Of a stretch of DNA of 64,000 nt, positions 17,709 to 26,098 are shown piece after piece; position 1 is the stretch's first letter; the number at the start of each line of letters is the position of its first letter. The stretch covers positions 29,161 to 93,160 of the forward strand of contig JBAZWJ010000015.1 in NCBI GenBank assembly GCA_041660385.1, read 5' to 3'. The notes under the pieces were generated by a model. That model ran no database searches and was not told the origin of the DNA. It was given only the letters and a program-made list of their open reading frames with translations. The DNA is from DYJE01 sp041660385. Lineage in GTDB: Bacteria; Desulfobacterota; Desulfobacteria; Desulfobacterales; Desulfolunaceae. Made by a program: the position numbers and the translations under genes.

Positions 17709-17742
17709 TTAAAATACCTTGAAATTATTATAATTTGCTTCT

Positions 17743-17769
17743 TTTATACCCAACGGTGTGTTTTGTCAA
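17743..17769 (-). promoter_or_regulatory. candidate promoter of the ilv operon
   Basis: On the minus strand a perfect TTGACA (17769-17764) is followed after 15 bases by TATAAA (17748-17743). The spacing is shorter than ideal. The -35 box contains the TGA stop codon of larB. Transcription would start about 25-30 bases before the leader peptide. Confidence 0.55.
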
Positions 17770-18551
17770 GGAATGAATGTTGGATCTGATGATTTTTTTA
17801 CCGGTATATGATTAATTGACGACGCCATATAGCCCGCTCCAAACCCGTTGTCGATATTGACCACAGCCACATTGGAGCTGCAACAGTTCAGCATGGCGAA
17901 AAGAGCGGTGATCCCGTTCAAGCTGATGCCGTAACCTATGCTTGTGGGAACGGCGATCACGGGAGCCTGGACCATACCGGCCACCACGCTGGGCAAAGCC
18001 CCTTCCATACCGGCAACCACGACCAGAACAGTAGCTTCTTCGATTAAGTTGCGGTGCCGGAATAGGCGATGGATGCCCGCTACTCCCACATCGAACACTG
18101 TTTCCACTTGATTTCCCATCATTTGGGCTGTTAAAGCGGCTTCTTTTGCCACGGGGATGTCGGATGTGCCTGCGGAAAGAACCAGAATAGTGCCGTTTCC
18201 CGTGTTGTCCGGATCTTTTTTCTTCCAGATCACCATTCGTGCATCGTCGTGGTATGCCGCATCCGGAAAGGATTTCAGGATCGCCTCGGCTTTAAGTGCA
18301 TCCACCCGGGTGGCCAGAACCACATTTTCCTGAAGGGTCATACGTTCCATGATACCGGTGATCTGTGCGGCTGTTTTACCTTCACCGAAGATTACTTCGG
18401 GAAACCCTTTTCTGAGGCAGCGATGGTGATCGATGTTCGCGTAAGAGATATCTTCGGACGCGAGGTGTTTCAGTATCTTGGCCGCGTCTTCTATACTTCG
18501 AGCGCCCTGGGCCACTTCGGACAAAAGCCCGGTCAGGGTGTCATGGTTCAT
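17766..18551 (-). CDS. larB: nickel pincer cofactor biosynthesis protein LarB
   Basis: LarB carboxylates and hydrolyses nicotinic acid adenine dinucleotide, the first step towards the nickel-pincer nucleotide of lactate racemase-like enzymes. 261 residues: an N-terminal helical part (LTGLLSEVAQGARSIEDAAK, HHRCLRKGFPEVIFGEGKT) and a C-terminal PurE-like domain with VLSAGTSDIPVAKEAALTA, VVAGMEGALPSVVAGM and VIAVPTSIGYG. ATG 18551 has AGGA six bases upstream; the GTG six codons earlier is less likely. larC, larE and larA are not in the window. It lies just upstream of the ilv leader on the same strand, so read-through into the operon is possible. Confidence 0.92.
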   Translation of the reverse strand: MNHDTLTGLLSEVAQGARSIEDAAKILKHLASEDISYANIDHHRCLRKGFPEVIFGEGKTAAQITGIMERMTLQENVVLATRVDALKAEAILKSFPDAAYHDDARMVIWKKKDPDNTGNGTILVLSAGTSDIPVAKEAALTAQMMGNQVETVFDVGVAGIHRLFRHRNLIEEATVLVVVAGMEGALPSVVAGMVQAPVIAVPTSIGYGISLNGITALFAMLNCCSSNVAVVNIDNGFGAGYMASSINHIPVKKSSDPTFIP

Positions 18552-18629
18552 GGATATTCCTGCATACACTAAAAAATCGTTTATGATGGATTTTCAACGG
18601 GACATTGGGCGTGTATTTTTTAACCCGCA

Positions 18630-19672
18630 TTATCCCGCCGTTTCTTTAATGATTTTTATCAGCTCATTTTCAAGGCTTACAAAGAGTTTCACAAGTCTGG
18701 GGTCAAAATCAGTCCCGCTTTTCATTTCGATTTCCTGAAAAGCCAGGTGAACAGGCCAGGCTTCCTTGTAGGGCCTGTTAGAAATCAGGGCATCAAATAC
18801 ATCACAAATCCCCACAATCCGACTGATCAAGGGGATTTCATCGCCTTTGAGTCCATGGTTGTAGCCGGAACCATCCCATTTTTCATGGTGGGATAGGGCT
18901 ATGGTTTCTGCATCTTGTATGAGTTTGGATCGGCTGCCGGACAAGAGCTTGGAACCGATGGTGGTGTGTCCTTTCATAACGTGCCATTCATCGGATGTCA
19001 GCTTGCCTTTTTTGAGAAGAATGGAATCAGCAATGCCAATTTTTCCAGCGTCGTGAAGCATACTGGAAAGGGCGAGCGTCTCCGCTTCTTCGTGGCTGAG
19101 CCCTGCGGCAAGCCCTAAAATCTGGGCCATCCGGCTTATTCGTGCCACGTTCTGGCCCGTGCCGTTGTCTCTGTATTTGGATGCGAGACTTAAACGTTTG
19201 ATGATTTCAACCTGGGTTTCTTTCAGCTCACGTGTTCTTTCTCTGATTTTTTCTTCAAGGATTAAATTCCGGTTGCTGAGTTCTTCCTGGGTTATTCTGA
19301 GACTCAGGTGGGTTTTTACCCTGGCCTTCACTTCCGAGATATCGAAAGGTTTGGTGATATAATCAACGGCTCCTATTTCTAGACCTTTCCGTTTGTGCTG
19401 TGGATCGTCAATAGCCGTGATGAAGATGATAGGCACCGACTGTGTGATCGGATTTTCTTTCAATCTCTGGCAAACCTCAAAGCCATCCATATCCGGCATC
19501 AGGATATCCAGAAGGATCAGATCGAGTCTGTTGGTCTTTGTATATTCGATGGCCTTTGGCCCGTTTAGAGCAACTCCCAGTTTGTAATCCTGCTTGAGAG
19601 TCTGTACAAGAATATCGATATTGGCCTTAGTGTCATCGACCGAAGTATACGTCTGTTTGATAATACGCTCAT
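18630..19672 (-). pseudogene. REC-HD-GYP response regulator (c-di-GMP phosphodiesterase) with a single-base frameshift
   Basis: From ATG 19672 the reading is MSVLSNRRILR, which then leaves frame. One base further the sequence continues VDDTKANIDILVQTL, DYKLGVALNGPKAIEY and LILLDILMPDMDGFEVCQ, the normal receiver domain. Adding one G at about 19641 (GG to GGG) restores a 347-residue protein. The HD-GYP domain is intact (SSMLHDAGKIGIAD, SHHEKWDGSGYNHGLKGDEIP, RIVGICDVFDALISNRPYKE), so hydrolysis of cyclic di-GMP is expected. The homopolymer context suggests a sequencing error rather than real decay. If real, only a protein started at an internal Met (19499), lacking the phosphoacceptor Asp, could be made. 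Confidence 0.85.
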
Positions 19673-19997
19673 GCGTTTATAACCCCAATCTCCCCAGGCT
19701 TAAGGTTACCCTGAATGACGTGCGCTGCCATAAATATGGAACGCAGTTCCAATTATTAACAAAAACACTTCGCCATGGCAGGTCCCCCTCAACCATATGA
19801 TGTTGTTTTCGGAAATTGGAATGAAACACTTAAGATTAATCCTGTTTATCCAGTGTATAAAACATGAATACAATATCAGCCGGAAAAGTCAAGGCTCAGG
19901 TTGGGTCGAAAAATGCGCGAAACGTCTATAGGATCAAGATTAACGATACAATTCAAGACAGCAAGGGTGTATTTCATGACGGCCCGGTGAGTTTCTT
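19673..19997. other. 325-base intergenic stretch, no recognised feature
   Basis: Lies between two minus-strand signalling genes. I see no terminator, tRNA or riboswitch consensus. A 74-codon open frame on the plus strand (19864-20088) overlaps the kinase 3' end and has no ribosome site or family resemblance. Confidence 0.5.
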
Positions 19998-22900
19998 TTA
20001 CAAAGAAAGTTCGGTCATCCTGGGATCCATGACCTTCAACTGGCCGTCAAGATTTTCCAGAACCTCTATAGCTTCGTCGAAATGGTAGTTTTTGACATGT
20101 GTTTCCAGATCTTGAATCAGTGTTTCAAACTCATGATGATTCTGGTTTTCAAAAAAGCAGCATTTGATCATTTCGAGTTTGTGTTCCGATTCAACCGGGT
20201 CGAAATCCTTGAGGGTTCCGAGAAAATCCGGGATCAGCTCAAGGATTTTATCAGGATTGAAAAAATTTTCTTCTATCTGTTGCAACTCAGGGAATAACTC
20301 CTCATCGATGTGGGCTTCAGAGAAGGTGACCCGATGGATGGATTCGAGAACAAGTCGAAGTTCATCATCCACCCGTGCGAATATTTTGTCGATTTCACTA
20401 ACGTTTTTATCTCGCAATATTTTTTCGAATGTTTCCGCAGCCCCATAGAGCCTTTTCGCCGAAATGTTGCCCGCCGTACCTTTAAGAGAATGTGCCTGAA
20501 TCATTGCTTCGTTATATAGGCCCTCTTCAAGCAGTTTTGTCATGGTTTCCGAAAAATCGATGAAACTGTGACTGAAGCTGAGAAGGATTTTCATATATCG
20601 TGTCCACGAATCACCAAAACGTTTGAGGCCCTCGTCAAGATCAATACCAGGAAGCATGGTGGTCCCGCTTTCGAGAATCATTCCCGATGCCATGTGATCT
20701 GCGGGTGGATTGCCTTCAGTCAAAAGAGAGGCGGTTTTCAGGTGAAGTTTGAGTATGGACAACAGCCGTTCACGGTCCACAGGTTTGGGGATATAATCGT
20801 TCATGCCTGCAGCGAGGCATTTTTCCCGATCTCCATACATGGCATGGGCTGTCATTGCGATTATGGGTATATCTTTAAGCGACAGTTTGTTTCTGATGGT
20901 TTTGGTCGTTTCAATTCCGTCCATTTCAGGCATCTGAACATCCATAAGAATGGCGTCGTATTTTTTTCCTTGGATGAGTTTTATCGCTTCTCGTCCATTT
21001 CCGGCAAGGTCGATGGTTATTCCCGGAATTTGGAGCATTTCGATCACCACCATCTGATTGACGGCGTTATCCTCAACCAGAAGAAGGTTGATATCCGGAA
21101 ATGCTTCGAAACGGGTGATTTTGCGCACATAATCCCGAGATCTCTGGGGTTCGTATCCGTAAATTTCCATGATGGTGTCGAACAACAGCGATTGCCGGAT
21201 GGGTTTCATCAGAAAACGTTCAACGCCTGCTTCTTTCGCACGTGCCATATCTTTTTCGTTTCCCAGAGCGCTGATCATGATGATAGGAGGCGCTGGGTGT
21301 TCTTTTTTCTTTTTGATGATGTGGGCAGCGGTTATTCCGTCCATGCCAGGCAGGCGGATGTCCATGAGAATAAGGCAATAGGGATCATGAATGAGAGAGT
21401 CTTCATATTTTTCAAGGGCTTCCTCAGCAGATACCGTGAGGTCTGTCCTGAATCCGAAAGACTCCATATACCTTTTGATCACCATCAAAGTGGACGGGTT
21501 GTCTTCCACAACAAGAACTCTGTGCTCCTTTATTTTAGAAGGGATTTCCTGTTTTATGCGCATGGATTTCCCATGGTGCCTGAACATGGCTGTGAAGAAA
21601 AACGAGCTGCCTTGCCCTGGCGCGCTTTCCACCCATATTTTCCCACCCATCATGGTGACAATTTTCCGGCAAATAGCAAGACCAAGTCCCGCTCCGCCGT
21701 ATTTCCGGGTTGTCGAGCCATCGGCCTGGGCAAACGCTTCGAAAAGATCCTGTTCCCCTTGTTTGTAAATCACAGGATCAATGCCAATCCCTGTGTCTTT
21801 GATGCAGAAAAGAAGCTCGGCACGGTTGTTGTCCGTGGACCGGACCTCGGCACTGATGCATATTTCTCCTTTTTCCGTGAACTTGAAGGCATTGGAAACG
21901 AGATTCGCAAGAATCTGTCTCAGACGGACAGGATCTCCGATGAGAATTTCAGGAACATTTGCTTTGATGTCGATGATCAGTTCAAGTTCTTTTGAAATGT
22001 TTTTCGCAAGAAACAGATCGGCAAGGTTGTCTATGACGTCTTGAAGATTGAATTGAACGTATTTGAAATCCACTTTACCTGAATCAACTTTCGAGAAATC
22101 AAGGATGTCGTTCACCAGTTCCAGCAGAGAGATAGAGGAAGACCGGATGATTTTTAGATAATCTTTTTGTTTTACAGGGTTTTCCGTGTTCATCAGAAGT
22201 TCAGACATGCCGATAATAGCGTTAAGCGGTGTTCTGATTTCATGGCTCATGTTGGCAAGGAATTCGGTTTTTGCCTGGGCAGACTGGTCAGCGGTCTCTT
22301 TGGCTTTGAGAAGTTCAAAATTGGTTTGGATCAGTTCGGCTGTGCGTTCTTCAACCCTCTTCTCAAGCTCGTCCTTGGCCTGTTTAAGTTCCTTTGCCGT
22401 TATTTTAATCTGGGTGATGTCTCTTCCAACACCCCGGAAACCTGTTGGTTTTCCCGATTTGTCACGAATGAGAGAGACAGAAATGGAAAAAATACCCTGG
22501 GAGCCGTCTTTTTTTGTTAATTCAAAATCGTTTATTTTACTGGGTTTGCCCGTGGTGTAGATGGTGTTGAATACCTTGTACAGTTTTTTTGCTGTTTTTT
22601 CAGGTGAAAATGTTTTGTAATGTGTTCCTTCCAGCTCTTTTTCAGAATAGCCTGAAATGTCACACAAAGCTTTGTTGAAAAAAAGAAGTTTGCCGGAAAG
22701 GCTGATTTCAAAAAAACCTTCCTGGATATCATCAAGGATTTTCCGGTACGTATCGCTGTTCTCATGGAAAACGTTTTCGGTTTTCTCACGTTTGCTTATT
22801 TCAGCGGAGAGTTGTTTGCTCGTTTCCTGGAGTTCGTTGGTCCGCTTGAGTATGATCTCTTCGAGATTGTTTCTGTAGCCGGACAGCTCTTTTTCATATT

Positions 22901-23297
22901 TCTTATGTTGGGTGATATCCGTTAGAAAACAAAGAGTTGCCGGTTCTGCTTCCCACAAAATGTCTTCAGTATGCATTTCAACCCATCGGATTTCACCGGT
23001 TTTTTTTACGATTCGAAACGATGTATTAGGGTTAGTATAAGATCGTTTTCCTGAACGGATATGTTCGTCACCGATGGAGCCCCTGTCATCGGGATGAATA
23101 AGATCGGAAAGGGGTTTGGAAAATAATTCTTCCAGTGAATATCCGGTATAAGAAACTATTCTTTTATTCGAATAAACAGGATTAGCATCCCGAACCACGA
23201 GAACGCCCTGATTTGAATTTTCAACAATGAATTTGAATAGTTCCCCGGAAAGTCCGGGTTGGTCCCCATTTTCAAAACACGATGATCGTCTGGCCAA
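19998..23297 (-). CDS. hybrid sensor histidine kinase, PAS-PAS-HisKA-HATPase-REC-REC-HPt
   Basis: 1099-residue soluble hybrid kinase. Order: PAS (about 20-135), coiled coil, PAS (about 190-310), long coiled coil, HisKA with MSHEIRTPLNAIIGMSELL (His near 352), HATPase with DTGIGIDP and GGAGLGLAICRKIV, receiver 1 (RVLVVEDNPSTL, ILMDIRLPGMDG), receiver 2 (NLLLVEDNAVNQ, ILMDVQMPEMDG, KPVDRERL), then an HPt domain with AHSLKGTAGN (His near 934). A complete internal phosphorelay is thus encoded in one protein. About 115 residues after the HPt domain are acidic, helical and unrecognised. The TTG start has GGGAGG seven bases upstream. The output partner may be the HD-GYP regulator just downstream on the same strand. 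Confidence 0.94.
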   Translation of the reverse strand: MARRSSCFENGDQPGLSGELFKFIVENSNQGVLVVRDANPVYSNKRIVSYTGYSLEELFSKPLSDLIHPDDRGSIGDEHIRSGKRSYTNPNTSFRIVKKTGEIRWVEMHTEDILWEAEPATLCFLTDITQHKKYEKELSGYRNNLEEIILKRTNELQETSKQLSAEISKREKTENVFHENSDTYRKILDDIQEGFFEISLSGKLLFFNKALCDISGYSEKELEGTHYKTFSPEKTAKKLYKVFNTIYTTGKPSKINDFELTKKDGSQGIFSISVSLIRDKSGKPTGFRGVGRDITQIKITAKELKQAKDELEKRVEERTAELIQTNFELLKAKETADQSAQAKTEFLANMSHEIRTPLNAIIGMSELLMNTENPVKQKDYLKIIRSSSISLLELVNDILDFSKVDSGKVDFKYVQFNLQDVIDNLADLFLAKNISKELELIIDIKANVPEILIGDPVRLRQILANLVSNAFKFTEKGEICISAEVRSTDNNRAELLFCIKDTGIGIDPVIYKQGEQDLFEAFAQADGSTTRKYGGAGLGLAICRKIVTMMGGKIWVESAPGQGSSFFFTAMFRHHGKSMRIKQEIPSKIKEHRVLVVEDNPSTLMVIKRYMESFGFRTDLTVSAEEALEKYEDSLIHDPYCLILMDIRLPGMDGITAAHIIKKKKEHPAPPIIMISALGNEKDMARAKEAGVERFLMKPIRQSLLFDTIMEIYGYEPQRSRDYVRKITRFEAFPDINLLLVEDNAVNQMVVIEMLQIPGITIDLAGNGREAIKLIQGKKYDAILMDVQMPEMDGIETTKTIRNKLSLKDIPIIAMTAHAMYGDREKCLAAGMNDYIPKPVDRERLLSILKLHLKTASLLTEGNPPADHMASGMILESGTTMLPGIDLDEGLKRFGDSWTRYMKILLSFSHSFIDFSETMTKLLEEGLYNEAMIQAHSLKGTAGNISAKRLYGAAETFEKILRDKNVSEIDKIFARVDDELRLVLESIHRVTFSEAHIDEELFPELQQIEENFFNPDKILELIPDFLGTLKDFDPVESEHKLEMIKCCFFENQNHHEFETLIQDLETHVKNYHFDEAIEVLENLDGQLKVMDPRMTELSL

Positions 23298-23555
23298 TCA
23301 AAAACCTCCCCCAGGCATGATTTCCACCATCGAGACAGTCGAAAGACATTGTGAAACACATGTCAGACCGTCTCATATCCCCACGAATATGATATAAATT
23401 TTCTATTGAATGACGTAACCGTATAATACAACTGATAGGATTTCAATATGAAAATTATATTTTAATTGTGTTAATTTTTAATAATGGCAATATTTTAATC
23501 TTGAGCCGTCATGGTTTGAGAATCTTGGAGCAACCGTCTGGATTTAGGAATTGAA
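23298..23555. other. AT-rich divergent intergenic region
   Basis: 258 bases between the divergently read hybrid kinase and the small ORF at 23556. Strongly AT-rich around 23380-23510, as expected for promoters. I cannot assign -10/-35 boxes with confidence. Confidence 0.4.
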
Positions 23556-23645
23556 ATGACGTATAGTGATTACCATGAATATTTGATCCAATGGGGTTCT
23601 TGCGATGAGCAGCCCTCGCAGAAGAAATTTATTAAAAAAGCATAA
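23556..23645 (+). CDS. possible 29-residue small protein
   Basis: Open frame starting MTYSDYHEYLIQWGSCDEQ and ending KKFIKKA, with AGGA seven bases before the ATG. It stops 17 bases before the ribosome site of the next gene, which it may precede in one transcript. No family recognised; hydrophilic, one cysteine, no signal peptide. Could be chance. Confidence 0.3.
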   Translation: MTYSDYHEYLIQWGSCDEQPSQKKFIKKA

Positions 23646-23672
23646 TTCCATTTGGCCAGCATAGGAGAATTG

Positions 23673-24050
23673 ATGATACACTCAGGAAAGCATATCAGAT
23701 TGTTATGCTCAATGTTTCTTATTATGGTCATTCTTAGCTTTGGATGCATCGCTGCTGCTGAAGAGTCTGCAGGTAAACAAAAAACAACAGAAACAACGAA
23801 TCCTCTGGACAATCTTTCAAGTCAGACGGGTATTATTACAGGTTTTGTGGAAGGATTCACCATGGATAGTCTGTACATTGACGGAACGGACTATGTCATG
23901 TCTAAAAGCATCGAATACTATTCAAGTATCGGGAATCCTGTCACAAAAGCCATCATCAAGAGAGGCTGCCGTATCAAATATGTTCTAAGTCCCACAAAAG
24001 AAGTGGAAATTATACAGGTGGAACGTGGACAAGACGATGACGAGTGGTAG
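23673..24050 (+). CDS. small secreted protein upstream of pilB-like gene
   Basis: 125 residues. A basic start (HSGKHIRLL) is followed by a hydrophobic core (MFLIMVILSFGCIAAA), so it is exported. The cysteine after LSFG is not in a strict lipobox, so Sec cleavage near AAA-EE is as likely as a lipoprotein. The mature part has TGIITGFVEGFTMDSLYIDGTDYVM and ends with an acidic tail. It resembles small beta-barrel (OB/SH3-like) periplasmic proteins, but I recognise no named family. AGGAG at 23663-23667 supports ATG 23673 over the TTG at 23652. It is 45 bases before the PilB/GspE-type ATPase, so a role in pilus or secretion assembly is possible. Confidence 0.65.
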   Translation: MIHSGKHIRLLCSMFLIMVILSFGCIAAAEESAGKQKTTETTNPLDNLSSQTGIITGFVEGFTMDSLYIDGTDYVMSKSIEYYSSIGNPVTKAIIKRGCRIKYVLSPTKEVEIIQVERGQDDDEW

Positions 24051-24095
24051 GTGTATATTATGCAGCTTTAAAAAAGAACGCTGGTAAAGGATGAT

Positions 24096-25883
24096 ATGGT
24101 TCAAGATAAAGAAGTGTTGCAGACCCTTATTAAACAAGGTCTTATGACAAAAGAGCAGGCCAAGGAAATTCTTGCAAGCAAAGAACGCATTCTGCACAGT
24201 TTGATTCTGAAAAACAAAAATTCATCTCAGGGTCTTGGAGATCATCCGCCAACCCTCATCGACGTGATCACCGCATACGGAATGAACAGGGCAGACAAGA
24301 AAACTGAAAAGATTGATGAAGACAATATTTTTCAGTCTCTTGCAAAGGAATGGGGTGTTCCATATTGTAAAATCGATCCTTTGAAGCTCAATCTGAATCT
24401 TGTGACCAGTACAGTCCACCGTTCGTTTGCCATGAAGCATCTGGTCCTGCCCCTTGAGACAAAGGATGGGGAACTTGTTGTGGCAACGCCCTATCCCCAT
24501 AACAGGGAGGTCATGGACGACCTTAGGCGCGTTGTTAAAATGAAGGTTCGAGCCGTTGTCACGTCGAAAAGTGACACCATCAAATACATTCATGAATTTT
24601 TCGGATTTCAGAAATCCATCGCCGCTGCTGAAAACCTGTTCTCAGGACCAACGGTGGATCTGGGGAACCTGGAACAGTATGTGAAATTGAAATCCATGGA
24701 TGAACTGCCCTCTACGGACCACCACATTATCAATGCGGTGAACCACCTTTTCGGTTACGCATTTGACCAGAGGGCAAGTGATATACACATTGAACCCTTG
24801 AGGGACGTGACCCACATCCGTATGCGGATAGACGGGATGCTTCATGTGGTATACAAACTCCCCAAGAAGGTTCACAACGCCATTGTAAGCCGGATCAAAG
24901 CCCTTTCACGTCTTGACATGGCTGAAAAGAGACGCCCTCAGGACGGCCGTATTAAAACCGATAAAGATGGCGTAGAGGTGGAAATCCGTGTGTCCACCAT
25001 TCCGGTTGCTTTTGGTGAGAAGGTGGTGATGAGGGTTCTGCACCCCGATACCATGTTCCAGGATCTTCCTGCGTTAGGTTTTTCAGATGACGCTCTGGAA
25101 CGTTACAATGATTTCATCAAGATGCCCCATGGAATCATTCTTGTCTGTGGCCCCACAGGAAGCGGCAAGTCCACCACGCTTTACTCCACGTTGCGGAAAC
25201 TTTCAAGTACCGCTATCAATATCACTACGGTTGAAGATCCTATCGAAATGGTTCACGAGGGTTTCAATCAGATCGCCGTTCAGCCTCTTGTGGGGATCAC
25301 TTTCGGAACGATCCTCCGCAATATTCTGCGTCAGGACCCGGACGTGATTATGATCGGTGAAATGCGTGATCTGGAGACAGCCGAAAATGCGGCCCAGGCA
25401 GCCATGACCGGGCATCTTGTCCTTTCCACGCTTCACACTAACGACGCGGCTTCAGCCATTACCCGTCTTCTGGATCTTGGAATTCCTTCCTATATCATCC
25501 AGGCCACATTAGTAGGAGTTATGGGCCAAAGGCTTGTCCGGAAAATCTGTGACTACTGTAAAGAACCTTATACCATGGATATCCAAACCCTGAAATCCAT
25601 GGGAATCGAAACGGGTTTGGCCGAAGATGTGACCCTTCACCGGGGCAACGGTTGTGTGAAATGCCGGGGGACCGGATACATGGGGCGTATCGCCATATTC
25701 GAAATATTGAAGTACTCTGAAGGGATACGGAAATTGACCTCTGCTGCGGCTGACGTGGTGGCCATCAAGGAAAAAGCCGTGGAAGAGGGTATGGTAACCT
25801 TGAGGAAAGATGCGGTTCAGAAGATGCTGAAAGGAATGACCACGTGTGAGGAAGTGCTCCGGGTTACTTGGGGGACGGATTAG
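24096..25883 (+). CDS. type IV pilus / type II secretion assembly ATPase (PilB/GspE family)
   Basis: 595-residue cytoplasmic hexameric ATPase powering pilin or pseudopilin polymerisation. The N-terminal MshEN-type domain (about 1-150) starts VLQTLIKQGLMTKEQAKEIL. The core has Walker A GPTGSGKSTTLYSTL (about 352), the Asp box with TTVEDPIE, Walker B DVIMIGEMRDLETAE and the His box TGHLVLSTLHTNDAASA. The zinc-binding tetracysteine is complete: CDYC and CVKC separated by about 40 residues. An AAAGGA ribosome site supports the start. The other pilus genes (pilC, pilT, pilM-Q) are not in the window, so PilB versus GspE cannot be decided from context. Confidence 0.92.
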   Translation: MVQDKEVLQTLIKQGLMTKEQAKEILASKERILHSLILKNKNSSQGLGDHPPTLIDVITAYGMNRADKKTEKIDEDNIFQSLAKEWGVPYCKIDPLKLNLNLVTSTVHRSFAMKHLVLPLETKDGELVVATPYPHNREVMDDLRRVVKMKVRAVVTSKSDTIKYIHEFFGFQKSIAAAENLFSGPTVDLGNLEQYVKLKSMDELPSTDHHIINAVNHLFGYAFDQRASDIHIEPLRDVTHIRMRIDGMLHVVYKLPKKVHNAIVSRIKALSRLDMAEKRRPQDGRIKTDKDGVEVEIRVSTIPVAFGEKVVMRVLHPDTMFQDLPALGFSDDALERYNDFIKMPHGIILVCGPTGSGKSTTLYSTLRKLSSTAINITTVEDPIEMVHEGFNQIAVQPLVGITFGTILRNILRQDPDVIMIGEMRDLETAENAAQAAMTGHLVLSTLHTNDAASAITRLLDLGIPSYIIQATLVGVMGQRLVRKICDYCKEPYTMDIQTLKSMGIETGLAEDVTLHRGNGCVKCRGTGYMGRIAIFEILKYSEGIRKLTSAAADVVAIKEKAVEEGMVTLRKDAVQKMLKGMTTCEEVLRVTWGTD

Positions 25884-25900
25884 GCATGGCGTGTGGATTT

Positions 25901-26019
25901 GAACATCGAACATCGAGCACTGAACATCGAATGGTGAATGATTGTTTGCGGAGGGTGGGGCATGGAAGGGGCTGGGGTGAACGTCCAACGCTCAACATCC
26001 AACGTCCAACGTCGAATGG
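25901..26019 (+). repeat. two direct clusters of the GAACATC/CAACGTC heptamer repeat
   Basis: First cluster 25901-25934 (GAACATCGAACATCGAGC... ending CGAATGG); second cluster 25978-26019 (GAACGTCCAACGCTCAACAT... ending CGAATGG). Both end in the same CGAATGG. The same heptamer as in the element at 8645-9005, here in direct orientation, again between convergent genes. The 43 bases between them hold no recognisable gene. Confidence 0.85.
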
Positions 26020-26098
26020 TTGCTGAGCCATCTGTGTGGGGCATAAAGCTTACTGGTATGGGCAGTCCTTTGAGTGTTGAATACCGCTGAGGGAAATA

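Noticed and set aside
17536..17769. T-box or BCAA-binding riboswitch ahead of ilvD
   Set aside because: No T-box motif or specifier stem is visible, while a leader peptide and alternative hairpins explain the region fully.
19673..19997. Cyclic di-GMP riboswitch between two signalling genes
   Set aside because: The context is suggestive, but I cannot find the GEMM consensus or paired helices on either strand.
19864..20088. 74-codon plus-strand frame next to the hybrid kinase end
   Set aside because: No ribosome site, no recognised family, and its second half is antisense to kinase codons.
20568..21995. 475-codon open frame on the plus strand
   Set aside because: It lies wholly antisense to the hybrid kinase, whose domains are unmistakable. 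The translated product has no family resemblance and no ribosome site; it is a consequence of codon bias on the other strand.
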